Position numbers and translations under genes: made by a program. A stretch of DNA of 64,000 nt, taken from positions 323,501 to 387,500 of the forward strand of contig JAZDSV010000003.1 of the NCBI GenBank assembly GCA_036784855.1, given 5' to 3'. Source of the stretch: Aphelidium insulamus (lineage: Eukaryota; Aphelidiomycota; Aphelidea; Aphelidiaceae). Below are positions 1 through 11,200 of this stretch, piece after piece; the stretch's first letter is position 1, and every line of letters begins with the position of its first letter. Under the pieces are notes generated by a model. The model did not search any database. It saw only the letters and a program-made list of their open reading frames with translations, and was not told the DNA's origin.

Positions 1-137
1 CGGGCAACAATCATATCGGCACTAGTTAGCAGTCGAATGCACTCTATGTAAATTTCTGCAGATAAAATCACTGATGCAGAAAACGCGTAGCTTCAGAAAG
101 ATACTAAGCGCACAGATATTAGGTATGGCTGCAAGTG

Positions 138-901
138 ATGTCGCACACAATAACTAGTGATCAAGCCGCGACACGCTTGTTGCAAGAACTATTCTGCGAA
201 TCTTTAAAATCCGGCCGCGTGGATCACGCAGAAGCCATTGGCATATCGGCTGTTCGTGTGCTAAAAAATGCAGCAGCTGTTAAAGGTTTCTATGAACAAT
301 GCGATTCCATGAAGGGGGCTGCTGCATCACTTTACATGAAATATCTGGCGTTCAAACAAGTATGCTTTTCGTTATTGCCAATATGTAGTCTCACTGTGAC
401 TACATATTTCAGGAACGTACTGCAGATCTGAGAAAAAAAATGACACTGCTTGGTGAAGATGGTAACGCAGAACCAGTGCTGATGACCGCATTCTGGTCTT
501 TTGACGCTCCTTGGACGAAAGATGACTTATTTGAATTTATATTCGACTATTTTACGACGAGCCCCGCCATAATAGGATCCGAGAGTGTAGCCCGACATTT
601 TGAGCAATCGCTCAGATTTCTGCTTAGAATCTGGCTTAGGAGACGAGACTGTTTACAGCACATTCGACAAAAGTTCAGTCAAATCCTTTCCCAATGCTCA
701 CTGCTGTTTGCTGTTGTCCTCCGAATTACTACTGAAACCCCGTCTCAGTGGGTCAAGGCGTTGCGTATGGCAAAACGTAATGGGCAAGAAATGCTGGCTG
801 CGGTGACGGATGCGCTATCAAAAATGCCGCCAGATGTGGTGTCTTCTGTTTGCGATGAGATTGACCACAACGACTTCTTGGTAGTGACTGGTGCATGCTA
901 A
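138..901 (+). CDS. Hypothetical protein, two exons
   Basis: I do not recognise this protein. The ATG at 138 opens exon 1 (138-359). An intron of GTATGC...CAG form (360-412, 53 nt, matching the window's other introns) joins in phase to exon 2 (413-901), giving about 236 residues. The middle third (roughly residues 125-165) is rich in Arg, Leu and Cys and could hold an unrecognised splice or frame change, because a second reading frame is also open there. The next 188 bases (902-1089) have no clear coding frame. The unknown coding stretch at 1090-1696 may belong to the same gene. No signal peptide or membrane segment is obvious. Existence as a gene is moderately supported by the clean splice; the exact model is not. 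Confidence 0.45.
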
Positions 902-1089
902 GCGTGCCACGACGGGAACTCAAACAACGGATTAAAACACAGTAATAAAATTCCATATCATTCAGCGCGTTAACTCTCCTGAAAGCGACACTGTCAGTGC
1001 CCCACCTCGGTCTTGAAATCTTGGCGATGAGGTGCATCGCATGTTCAATGCATTGCATTAAGGGCAAACAACCTTAACCCATCGCCGAT

Positions 1090-1696
1090 ATGACAGCTGT
1101 CACATTGTGTGCGCAGACTCATGTCGAGATATCTCTAATGCAAACGATTACATCCACCAGTGGCTCTTTCCTGCAGAAGCCAGACCCTGTACTTCACGGA
1201 CCTATGTTGTATCATTCCTTGGTCAGTCAGATCGATGACCAAGCTGTGGCTGCCGCGCTTATGGACGAATTCAAGCTATTGGTGACAAAGTGCGGGACGA
1301 ATGCTCCCCTACTAAGAAACCAGATCCAGCGGCTGAAGGCAGAAATGGATACATTGCGCGACGAAACAAGAGCGCTTCAATGCAAACTCGACAAGGCAGA
1401 CAAAGAGCGGCACAAGCGCGTTAGTCGAACGCGACATGCTGCCAAAACAACTCGCCAAAATGAGCGCAAAGGTGGTTGCGCTCTCATCTACAATCGGGAT
1501 TGAACCAGATGCGCTGGATATGTTTGTTGCCCGCTGCAGACATTTCACTGGGGCATTCCTGGTATGCTCCTTGCAACGGAACAATTAATGATTTCTGCAG
1601 ATTACTTGCGGCGCAGTGATTCTTCCAACGTACTTTGTCGTGAACCATGTTTATGACATGTTCCAGTATTCGCCCATCTCTGCGCGAAATCTTTGA
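1090..1696 (+). CDS. Coiled-coil protein fragment, apparent frameshift
   Basis: The protein is unrecognised. From 1090 the frame encodes a Gln/Lys/Glu-rich segment with heptad-like spacing (about residues 60-110), which suggests a coiled coil. Near 1400-1420 the plausible coding frame moves by one base. The new frame continues through ALVERDMLPKQLAKMSAKVV to an intron of GTATGC...CTGCAG form at 1562-1600 (39 nt). A last exon at 1601-1696 then encodes a hydrophobic tail beginning ITCGAVILPTYF and ends in TGA. The good splice after the shift argues that both frames are coding. It may be the 3' part of the gene beginning at 138. A sequence error or an undetected small intron could explain the frame change. 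No function can be assigned. Confidence 0.35.
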
Positions 1697-1877
1697 GTAG
1701 TTGGTCCTTTTCGCTGATACTGTTTCTCGGCTGGGGAGGCACCTGAAAAAAAACTGGCCGATCAATTAAATTCAACACGATGCATAAAGCTTCTCCACTG
1801 TTAATAAATACAGTGGCTCATTCTGGGCGTGCATTCTGCAAAAGTTGCTCATGTGATCTATCAAAACGTTGCTCGTG

Positions 1878-4506
1878 TTATATGGCACAGGTGTCGCCAT
1901 CACAAAACTTCTCAATGCTCATATCTTCCGGCTTCATGGCTATGGGTTCCTGCAGGTGACTCGGAGCGTCTGGGACAATCTTTGCCAACATTTCATCGTA
2001 CTCTGCTTTACTTATCGCTTCAAATGGCATTTGAGGATAGGCACCGGCAGGCAGCCGCGGTAGAAAGCTTATGCCTGCAATAGATGATGGTCAGTGTTGA
2101 GCATCACAGCCACGGAACATCTAACAAATACCTTTCAGCTGATACTGGTAGTAGTCCAGAGCATGAGAAAGTTGCTTTCCCTCCGTGGCGGGATCGAATG
2201 TAACAGTGCAGCTCACTTGATTGTCGCTCCAGTGCCGTTGGAGGAATGCGGCCAGACTCAGCTGCTCCCACATGCTGACTTGGTTCAGGGACCGAATATT
2301 TTCGCCAAAGTCTATCGGGAACGATGCTACGACGGTGGTGTCTTCACTCCCGATACACGGCTCGACGGGATAATTGGCTTGTTTGAGGCATTCCACCAAC
2401 GGCGAATTGGCTGCAATTCGCACACGGCGGATGCAGAATCGACTTTCAGGGTAGTGCATGCCCGGAGTTGCGCCAGCCACAACAGATACGGTGCCGCTGG
2501 GTTTGATAGAGGTTGTCTTTATCGATCGAGGTATCGCCAACCAGTCGGATATTCTGCATCATTATTTACCCACTCACGATAACAACGACAACAACTTACT
2601 CATTGTCTGTTTGTTGAATACTCTCATAGCCTTTCTCGGACCACCTTTTTAGCTCGCCGATGCCGCGCGCCTCGATAAACTGTGCCAGACCGCTCATACT
2701 GCAGCCGATGCGCCGATTGCGCAGCGTCACGCGATTAGTCTCGGGCCAGTGTGTAGGGCCGAGTGTCACTGTTTTCGCGTAGAGATATGCGTATTTAAGG
2801 GTGTCGCAAAAGTCTTCCAGCGTTTCGTGATTATGTGGAAAAGTTTCGACCAAGCAGCACAGTTCATAAGATTCCAAAGTCTGCTCCAAGCAGGGATTTC
2901 CACCAGCGGCCCGAGAGTCTTTGTATGCCTGGATATGATTTTTTATTATTATGTTAATGATAAGCACAAGCCTCATCTTACCGGCGGGTCCATCATGCGG
3001 CCGTAGGCGCGCGCATTCTCCAACCAAGCAAAACCTGGTTCACCATTCAGGCGAACTCGCTCGCAAATCGGTTCATAATTCATCCCTGGCTCGCAAAACA
3101 CGGAATTATTACTCGTCCATCCGTAATCCATGCGCTGTGGATTGACCTCATAGTTCTTGAGATTAATGTACTCTTCGCTGTTGGGGTCGCCAAACGATAT
3201 CTCGGCGGTGCGCCGCACATTGCCCGACACAACGCACTTGCCGATCATGTTCATGATATCCACTAGGCTAGTGACTGTAAGCTCCCGGCCAATATTCGCA
3301 TCCAGTACTCGACGAGTGTTGTTGTGCAATTCTATCAAGCACTGCGGACCGGATGCGATACCTCCGAATCCCTGCAACATATGATTAAACGCTTGTAAAT
3401 CAAATGCGGCAACTCACACGAATAGGTTCTCCGGCAGGCCGAATTTGGCTGTAATCAAACTCCTAGTAGGATAATGATGAGTATACGTACATCGCTTGTT
3501 CCTTGCGTACCACACGAGGAGACCGCAGAAAGTACGAGTCGATCAGCATCCGTATCGAGTCCACCCAACCTTCCCGAGAGTCTGGAATACTGAATTCTTG
3601 AACACGCTTGCTCTCATCGGGACCAAACACACGACTCCTGGGGTCACCACTTGCGCCCTTGGTGTCGAATCCAACTCCGACGCCCAACATGGATGCGTCC
3701 ATGAGGAAAGCAAATGGTTTACTAGGTGTCTGTCCGGCAGCCGGGTCCCACATGGTGGCCGTACTGACAAATGCACAATTGTTGAGTGCCGCGTAAATGC
3801 CACGCTCTTCTGTGAGTGGCGAACCCATTGCCCACAATCCTGTGCAAGTTTGAATTGCGTATAGATCAAGCACAGAAACATACCTCGGCCCGGTGGAAGA
3901 AACTTCATGTTGAATATCTTGTCGTACATTTTCTGCGCCGACGTTTGTGCCAGCAGCTTGTCCCAGCCGAGACTGTGCTGCTCGATCCACCGTTTCTGCA
4001 TGTTGTACGTTCCGTTCACGACTCTGGCCACAGTTTCCGCCCTGTGCCGCGCATTAAACTGCTGCAGTATATATCAACGTACAATGCACTTACCAGGTCT
4101 CACTGTCGCCGTTCTCCTTGGTGCGAGAGTAGGTGCGCAGATACACGACCTCACCCAGGCCATTGAAGCCGAATGGTGCTTTGCGAGACGCATACTTTGC
4201 CAGAAATGCGTCCGTCAGCCGAAACGGCGGTTCCTCCTTGCGCTGCGGACGCCACTTTGGCCGCGGGATACGGGGCGCAGCGGTGTTCTCGACCACTGGT
4301 GACTCATCCACGGAGCATTCATCGCCATTGCCATCGGCGTCACCGGTACCAGCAAAACTCACCGCAACATGTGCCTCCGGTTCGACTTGAGCCTGGGCAC
4401 CGGGGCTGCTCATGGCACGGCGGCACGAGGCGCGTTGTATGAGTCGGCCGGGCATTGGCGGCGATGCGACGCGCCAGAATCGCGTTTGGGCCGCGCGCGA
4501 AATCAT
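1878..4506 (-). CDS. Adenosylcobalamin-dependent (class II) ribonucleotide reductase
   Basis: Reduces ribonucleotides to deoxyribonucleotides using coenzyme B12; related to the monomeric Lactobacillus leichmannii reductase. Eight exons (4094-4506, 3884-4041, 3511-3839, 3418-3462, 2982-3371, 2600-2928, 2132-2553, 1878-2074) join to 760 residues. Motifs seen: LPPGRGLWAMGS; NNCAF with the first active-site Cys (about C212); FDYSQIRPAGEPI carried on a 45-nt mini-exon; NPCLEQTLESYELC with Cys/Glu/Cys at about 458/460/469; KPSGTVS; and a C-terminal CDGDTC pair (about C753/C758) matching the family's mobile redox cysteines. The first ~30 residues are Arg/Ala/Ser-rich with no acidic residues, like a mitochondrial presequence. 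Residues 40-90 look disordered. Start chosen as the first ATG of the only open upstream frame. Family assignment is firm; mitochondrial location is inferred. Confidence 0.95.
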
Positions 4507-4744
4507 TCTGACGCTAAATCGACGGTTATTTAAGCGCGCATACTTAACGTCAAATAGTTATTTAACGTTAACGACTTTGTTAAACAAGTGCGGAAAGTAG
4601 TTGTTAACAAGGTTTTGTGCGTCAAATTGCAAGTGCACAGTTTGTCGCCTTCAACATGCACATCGATGCACATCACATATGATTAAAGCAGAACCATATT
4701 AATGTCTCTTTTGGTGATGCTGATGATAGTATATGAAGCTTCGA
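4507..4744. promoter_or_regulatory. RNR upstream region / 6PGD 3' flank
   Basis: AT-rich spacer between the start of the reductase gene (minus strand) and the stop of the 6-phosphogluconate dehydrogenase gene, so it must hold the reductase promoter and the dehydrogenase terminator region. It contains the palindrome TTAACGTTAA at 4562-4571 and related TTAACGTC and GTTAAC words nearby. No coding frame is visible. Confidence 0.4.
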
Positions 4745-6580
4745 CTACGCATTGTATGTGGACGCACTGACATTACCACCACGACCGGTCCAGTTGACGT
4801 GCACAAATGTACCCGGCTCGTCCTCTTTTTCAAAAGTGTGCGCACCAAAGAAATCTCGCTGAGCCTGTAGCAAATTTGCCGGCAGACGTGCGGTGCGGTA
4901 CCCGTCGTAAAAGGACAAGGCGGTGCTGAATGCTGGTACAGGAATTCCCAGCACGGTGGCCTGGCAGACAACGCGACGCCACGCAGCCTGGCTGCGCTCG
5001 ATGGCGGCTTTAAAAAAGTTGTCAAACAGCAAGTTCTCCAGGTTTGGATTCTTTGTGTATGCATTTTTAATATCTCCCAAGAATGCACTACGCCATGTGT
5101 CAATGATTAGCTTAAAAACAACAATATCGATCTCACCTGCGAATAATGCAACCGCCACGCCACATGAGAGCAATGCCGGCGTAGTTCAGGTGCCAACCAT
5201 TGTCCTTGGCAGCTTCGCGCAACAGCATGAATCCTTGCGCGTATGAAATAATCTTGGAGGCGTACAGCGCCTGCGCCGAAACAGTAAGCAACGATGAATT
5301 ACAGTTGTTTAACAATACCTTGCTAATGTCGTCTAGGAGCTGCTTCTTGTCTCCAGTGAACTTGGCCGTCGGTCCGGATAACAACTTGCTGGCTCGCACA
5401 CGTTCGTCCTTAATGGCAGATAAGCAGCGCGCAAACACGGCCTCGCCGATCAAAGTCACGGGCATGCCGAGATCCAGCGCCGACGTGGCAGTCCACTTGC
5501 CCGTTCCTTTCTGCAATAATCAGTTAGCGGTCACAAAATAAAATAAAATGATTATATAGTGTGCCTACCTGTCCCGCAGTGTCGCGCACCTTGTCCACCA
5601 TGAATTTGCCATCTTCCTTGTCCTTGAATGCCAAAATGTCGCGAGTGATTTCAATGAGGAACGAGTCCAACTCGCCATTGTTCCACTCGGCAAACACGGC
5701 CGACATTTCATCCGGCCGCATGTTCAGGCCGTCGCGCATCAGCTGGTACGCCTCGCAAATCAGCTGCATGTCGCCATACTCGATGCCGTTGTGGACCATT
5801 TTCACATAGTGGCCGGCGCCACTCTCGCCCACCCAGTCACAGCAAGGCTCGTCACCGACCTTGGCCGAGATGGCCTGAAATATTTCCTTAATGTGCGGCC
5901 TGCCCATACATACATGTTTAAGTTATCAGACGACTACATGTCTTTGTGATAACCTTACCAAGCAGCCGGAGTTCCGCCGGGCATAATAGAGGGTCCGTAG
6001 CGTGCACCCTCTTCCCCGCCAGACACTCCACTGCCGCAAAACAGAAATCCTTTGGCTTCCACCTCACGGCAGCGGCGGATGGTGTCGGGAAAGTGCGAGT
6101 TGCCACCGTCGATGATGATGTCACCAGCGTCCAAATGCGGTGTCAACTGGTCAATGAATGCGTCAACGGCCGGGCCAGCCTTCACCAGGAGAACCATCTT
6201 ACGCGGACGCTTCAACTTTGACACAAACTCTTCAATGGACTTTGCGCCCACCACCTTGGTGCCTGCATACGGCAGTTGATGAGACACCATTCACGGGCAC
6301 ACTATAATACACACCTTTGGCCTCGTTGGCAAGAAAGTCGTCCACCTTGGACACGGTGCGGTTGTACGCGCACACCACGTAGCCATGGTCGTTCATGTTC
6401 AGAACGAGGTTTTGGCCCTGCACGGGGGCTGTTAGGCGCGTCTCCGCCACTTACAACCACGCAGAAGGCAGGCTGCATACCATGACGGCCAGGCCAATGA
6501 GACCAATGTCGGCACTACGAGTGACATGAGTACGTGGCCCGCAAGCATGGCAGCACGGCTTACACGGCGGTGGCGGTCAT
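4745..6580 (-). CDS. 6-phosphogluconate dehydrogenase, decarboxylating
   Basis: Oxidises 6-phosphogluconate to ribulose 5-phosphate plus CO2 with NADP, in the oxidative pentose phosphate pathway (cytosol). Eight exons (6564-6580, 6481-6514, 6315-6417, 5959-6262, 5569-5899, 5319-5510, 5137-5270, 4745-5087) give 485 residues, the usual length. The nucleotide-binding [11 protein letters not shown] is split by an intron after Met17. Downstream are [11 protein letters not shown], the family block [17 protein letters not shown], the substrate-binding [20 protein letters not shown], the signature [18 protein letters not shown], and the C-terminal STYNA tail. The start is a 17-nt first exon that encodes MTATAV and is needed to complete the Rossmann motif. 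The gene lies in the same orientation as the reductase and could supply NADPH for nucleotide reduction, but this is only context. Confidence 0.97.
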
Positions 6581-6815
6581 TTGCGCTATTCTTGCAGTGT
6601 GTGTGAACTGATTAGTCACTGTGTGTGCGCGATTAGCATTGTCACGCCAATTAAATAAATTTATGTATTACATCCGTTTGTGGTTGCCAAGTGTCCGTCA
6701 AATAAGCCTTCGCCGCTCCGCTGTACATATATGTATGTACAGATGTGTGACCACAGCTTACACAGTAGCAATAATGTAAAAGTGTGTAAAGTGTAAAAAA
6801 ATCTATGTAATGTGA
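6581..6815. promoter_or_regulatory. 6PGD upstream region / kinase 3' flank
   Basis: Noncoding spacer of 235 bases upstream of the 6PGD start. It includes an ATTAAATAAA word at 6652-6661 and AT-rich, TATG-containing sequence near 6720-6745 downstream of the kinase stop. No further gene is visible. Confidence 0.3.
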
Positions 6816-7778
6816 TTATGCTACAACGTTTGTTGATGATGCCAAGTACTCCATGCATTCAGAGACGTCAAACCGCGCGTTTGCATCGCCGGCAAGCAGG
6901 TTGGAGATGAGCCCGCAGGAGAAGCGAGACAGCTTGATGCGATGTCTCAGCGGTGCAAACTTGACGGCGGCAGCGTGTTGCAGTGTGGCAAACGGCGGCT
7001 GTGCGAAAAGCATGGTGTAGAGAACGACTCCCAGTGACCAGCAGTCGGCCAGCTCCGGGTGGTATGATTGCTCGCGCAGGATCTCGGGCGGCGCGTACTC
7101 GGCAGTGCCAAAGAACTTGAATTGCAGCGCCGACAGGTCAGTGCGGCTGCGTGCAGACGGCGGCAGGATGTGTGCGCTGCCAAAGTCCACCAGCTTCACG
7201 TTGAAGTTGGAGTCGATGACAATGTTCTCGTCCTTGAGGTCCATGTGGTAGACGTTCATGGAGCGCATGTAGGCAACCACCTCGACCAGCTGGCGAAACA
7301 CGTACAGCGCCACTTTCTCGGGCAGGGCGCCGTTGGATTCAATGCACTCGAAGAGGTCAGTGGGGCGCGTGCACTGCTTCGACAGGTCGCCGTGGAATTC
7401 AGTGACCACAAAGAAGTACGTGTCGTCCTCCATCATCTCCACAAACTTGATGATGTTGCCGTGGTTCAGGTGGCGCAGGATGTACACCTCCATCGGAAGC
7501 ACTTGAGTGGCGCCAGTGATGGGGTCGTTGAACAGCGCCAGGCGACTGTTCGGTATCTTGGATCGCAACATGATCTTCACGGCGACAGTAGCGCCGGACG
7601 CGGATGTGGCGAGGTAGACTGAGCCAGAGGCGCCAGAGCCGAGTTGCTGGCCGAGAACGTAGCGTCCATGGGCGACAGAGTCAAACGCGGCGCGACTGGC
7701 CAGCGACTTGAAGTCGACTTGTGAGGCGATGGACGAGCACAGGCTGTCGCAGTCGCTAAGTGATGGCGAGTAGGACAT
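6816..7778 (-). CDS. Ser/Thr protein kinase, PAS-kinase/Pim-like
   Basis: Single-exon protein of 320 residues that is almost entirely a kinase domain (about 40-310). Visible elements: glycine loop LGSGASGSV (46-54), VAVK Lys68, alpha-C Glu97, catalytic-loop YHMDLKDEN with Asp180, DFG at 198-200, and the APPE block in the activation segment. The catalytic loop has Met where most kinases have Arg (HMD, not HRD). The KDENIVID and DFGSA context resembles PAS kinase and Pim kinases, which sense metabolic state, but no PAS domain is present. A short Ser-rich N-terminal tail precedes the domain. It is one of the few intronless genes here and sits behind an unusually motif-rich promoter. Kinase identity is certain; the subfamily is a guess. 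Confidence 0.9.
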   Translation of the reverse strand: MSYSPSLSDCDSLCSSIASQVDFKSLASRAAFDSVAHGRYVLGQQLGSGASGSVYLATSASGATVAVKIMLRSKIPNSRLALFNDPITGATQVLPMEVYILRHLNHGNIIKFVEMMEDDTYFFVVTEFHGDLSKQCTRPTDLFECIESNGALPEKVALYVFRQLVEVVAYMRSMNVYHMDLKDENIVIDSNFNVKLVDFGSAHILPPSARSRTDLSALQFKFFGTAEYAPPEILREQSYHPELADCWSLGVVLYTMLFAQPPFATLQHAAAVKFAPLRHRIKLSRFSCGLISNLLAGDANARFDVSECMEYLASSTNVVA

Positions 7779-7882
7779 GGTGGTAGTAGAGAGGTTCTTG
7801 ACGTTAAATAGAGGAAGGAGTAGAGAGAGTGGAGGAAAGTTGGAGGTCAGAGTGACTGCTCGTGTGCACCCGGCGCGCCGGC

Positions 7883-7888
7883 TTTATA
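7883..7888 (-). promoter_or_regulatory. TATA box of the kinase gene
   Basis: TATAAA on the minus strand inside GGTATAAAGC, about 105 bases upstream of the kinase start codon and downstream of the three CRE palindromes. Confidence 0.45.
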
Positions 7889-7993
7889 CCCGTCAGCCGG
7901 CAAATAGAGCGCGAGGCTAGCCTTGGGCTCTGCCGTTTTCGGCCAAGGTCTGGGCCCATTTCGGTTGGCTAAGCCAGCGGTCTAGACCCAAAC

Positions 7994-8059
7994 TGACGTC
8001 ATGGATTGGCCATAACTTGGCGCTGACGTCACAATACGTCGAGGGGCTCCATGACGTCA
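7994..8059. promoter_or_regulatory. Three TGACGTCA (CRE/ATF) palindromes
   Basis: Perfect 8-bp TGACGTCA sites at 7994-8001, 8024-8031 and 8052-8059, spaced 30 and 28 bases start to start (about three helical turns). This is the consensus for CREB/ATF-type bZIP factors. Each lies close to ATTGG or CCATGA words. Three exact copies within 66 bp in noncoding DNA are very unlikely by chance. Confidence 0.65.
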
Positions 8060-8242
8060 CATGGACTTCTGGTCGATAATTATGTCATTCCGTGTCGACA
8101 CCATTCCATCTGCCAATGGGCGATACTGTCTTTAAACAAGATCACGCCATGGATTGGCGATCAGTCCACATGTGGACACACGAGACAGCGATAAGTATGA
8201 AACTCCTCATTTTAGTCCACTCTGTTGTTTGTTGGCACTAGT

Positions 8243-11200
8243 CTAGCGACGGGCATTACTGGACCGCCGCGGCATACCACCTTGGCCGCCCTTATTGCCC
8301 GCGTTTCTAGTTGAATTACCGCCGCCATACCCATAATTACCGCCACCTTAAAGCGTCAGTTAAGTAGATTTGACGCGACTGTGCTCATACCGCGTTGTGT
8401 CGACCTGAAGCCTGACTGTGCGTTGTTGGACTGCTGCTGATTATCATTCCCGTCGCGGCGGTCCGTCTGTCCGTAAAATTTGTGCTCAAACATCTTTTCG
8501 TTTCCATCGGCAAATGTCGCCACCTTCTCGCAGGCCTGCAATGCAAGATATTGCAACCGGGTGGCGTCGACGCGTTGCAGAGTAACTGTGGCGGTGGGCT
8601 GGTCAATGCTTGCGTGGAGTTCTTCGCTGACAATCATTTTGCTGATGATGGCGTACACCGCTGACAACGGGAGGTCGAATTGCTCCGCCAGGCTCTCCAT
8701 CGACACCGAGTCAAACACATCGCGCGATGAGAAAATAAACGTTCGCAGACCCTCTTCCTTGATCTTGACAGTTAGCATGTCCTTGACGGCCTGACTCTCC
8801 GGCAGCAAATTCCACGACTTGATCGACAATAAGAGGTCACGACACTTTTTCCAGTTGCCATCCGCCAGGGCTCGCGCAGCTTGCATGATATGGTCACGTG
8901 GTGTTTCCGGCGGTCCGGCAAATATCTGCCGGTCGCTGAACTCGAGGAGGCGACGAAAATGTTTGCTGATGACCTTCTTGCGTTGATCGTGCGGGTTCGC
9001 GGCCATGGTCGGGATCTCGAGCAGCATGGAAACAGTGAGCTGAATCATTTCCATCAACTCTAGATTGATGTGCATGTGGAATGGCAAAACTCGGTTACGC
9101 TCCTTCCTGTCGGACTCAAGTGTGGAAAATCGCTGCAGCTGAGTTCCTTGCGCCAAGATATCTTTGGCCTTCAGCGACGCCATAATTTCCTGAATAGATT
9201 CGTGGTCAGACATTGACTAACATGTGTGCAATACGAAAGACGGCGCTTTATGCTCAGTGTAACTATGACTATAAAAAGCTCATAGCTGCTCGCTGACTCA
9301 AGACGAGTCGGCAATTGTTCGCAGCTCGGTATAAAATGGATAAGAGATCATCATTGCATATCATATGTAGTGGACGTACACATTGTGGTACGTACATTCA
9401 GAGCCTGGTGAGATTCTCGTATCATTCCATTGCGGAAGGCACACACGCCAATCTGGGTCATAGCGCGGTTGTATAAAATCTGAGTCGGTATGTCGGCCTG
9501 CTGTATAGACTCTTGCAAGTGCGTCATCAGCAAGAGATCCCGTGCATCGTAGAACCGTTTGTTGAGGGCATGGTTGTAAATGTTGCAGAGTGCCGTGCGA
9601 GTGCATAGTCTATCACGGCCGTGCTTGTACAGATCCACGCACAAATCTTGGATGAGTTTGTCGGCATCCGTTGGCGCAGGTCCCAGCTCGGGATAGGACT
9701 TTCGGATGCTTTCCTCAAATAGAATAATGACGCTGTTGTACTTGTAGTAAATATGTTCCAGGCGCAATGATTGCAGCAGTGTCAAACTCTTGCGGTCGTT
9801 GGTCGATTCGCAGTACTTGCTGGCGCGAATTATTAGGGCATAGAGCGAAACTTCATCCTTCAGCCGATCAATGTAGTCCATTGTCTGCGAGTCGGTGTTC
9901 TGCAGGCTTTTCGAAAACTCTTCATCAAGCAAGCTGACCAATGCTACAAGACTGCCACGGAGGGCCTTCGGTGCCGACAGGGGCTTCAGCTTCTCAATCG
10001 GGTCAAGATTCTCAAGAGCTTCATCTTCGTCGTCTTGGACCGTTTCATCAAGAGTAAGCAGCGGTTCCTTGATCAGGATATCCAATACCCGGTTAATATT
10101 TGCCTCGGTGGCCTTCCATGCCTCGGTAGTCAAGTACGCCGTCATTGTCTGGTTCAAGTCGAAGCGGCATGAAATAAGTGCAAGCAACACCATGACCTCT
10201 TGGACGGGGGTCGCAGCCACGGCCAGCACCTCATCAAGTGACCGGATCTGTTCATTCGTATCCGTGCTCTACGGCAATGAGCACCGTGATATACAGATAA
10301 CAAAAGTGCACCAACCTTTTTACCGCGCAATTCCATAATCTCGCGCAATTTGATTTCCAGGTTGGCCGAGGTGACCTTGTCTTCCTCTTTAACGGGGCGA
10401 CCCTTGGTCACCGTGGTGAAACCATCGGCTTCCACTTCGCCTTCGCCGCTGGCAATTGTAACCTTTTTCTCCTTTTTCACAACCAGAGGAGCAGCCGTCT
10501 TTGAAGTGGTTGCCTTTTTCTTCCACCTGTTCACACCCGGCTCGTCGTCAGACTCATCGCTGGATTCTTCCGACTCATCGCTGGACTCGCTGGCAGGAGC
10601 CTGTGCCGCGGTTTCATTGTCATTGTCCACGGGATTCTAAGCAGTAACCATCAGATATATATATAATTTCACGATGAACAAGCGTGATATACTTACCAGC
10701 TTCCATGCATCCAGTTCACGCTCCATAGACTTGTTGTGCTTGCGAACCTTTTGCTTCATTGCAGTCATGGCCTTTGCCTCCACGCCGCTCATCTTTTTCT
10801 TTGCCTCCTTGTCGTCGGCCGCGGTGCTTAGAAACGTTTCCAGCTCCACCAAAAACTTGAGGTAAAAGCCCGGGTAGGAGCCGTGGTCGCGGATAATGGC
10901 ATGAGACTTGGCCACTTGCTTGACAAGCTTGTCAAAATCTATATATCAAACACGCGGTAAATCAGCACAGTACACGAATAAATGAATATACCTGACTGGA
11001 TGAGGGTCCACATGTTGGCAGACTTTGCCTGCTCCAGGGAGCGGATGGTGGCGCGCAAGTCGTCAAAGAATTTCTGCTTGGCACTGCGCACCACGCGTTT
11101 CCCACCCGACTCCTCGTCCGACGACTCTTCATTGCGCAGGTACTTTGAGAATGCGGTGCGCTGCCCGCCCGCGACGTCTCGCCCGCCCGCCTTGCTGGGC

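Larger units (their letters stand above)
7779..8242. promoter_or_regulatory. Kinase promoter region with CRE, CCAAT and TATA words
   Basis: This 464-base noncoding stretch lies upstream of the kinase (minus strand) and behind the 3' end of eIF3c. On the minus strand TATAAA lies at 7883-7888, about 105 bases before the ATG. Three TGACGTCA palindromes lie at 7994, 8024 and 8052. ATTGG words (inverted CCAAT) recur: the string CATGGATTGGC appears near 8000 and again near 8149, and a CCAAT is present near 8115. Together these look like a regulated polymerase II promoter. Assignment to the kinase rests on orientation. Confidence 0.55.

Noticed and set aside
3463..3510. A 24-nt ultra-short intron (GTATAC...CTAG) in the RNR gene
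   Set aside because: A 48-nt intron starting at an upstream GTACGC fits the same acceptor, keeps phase and matches normal intron size.
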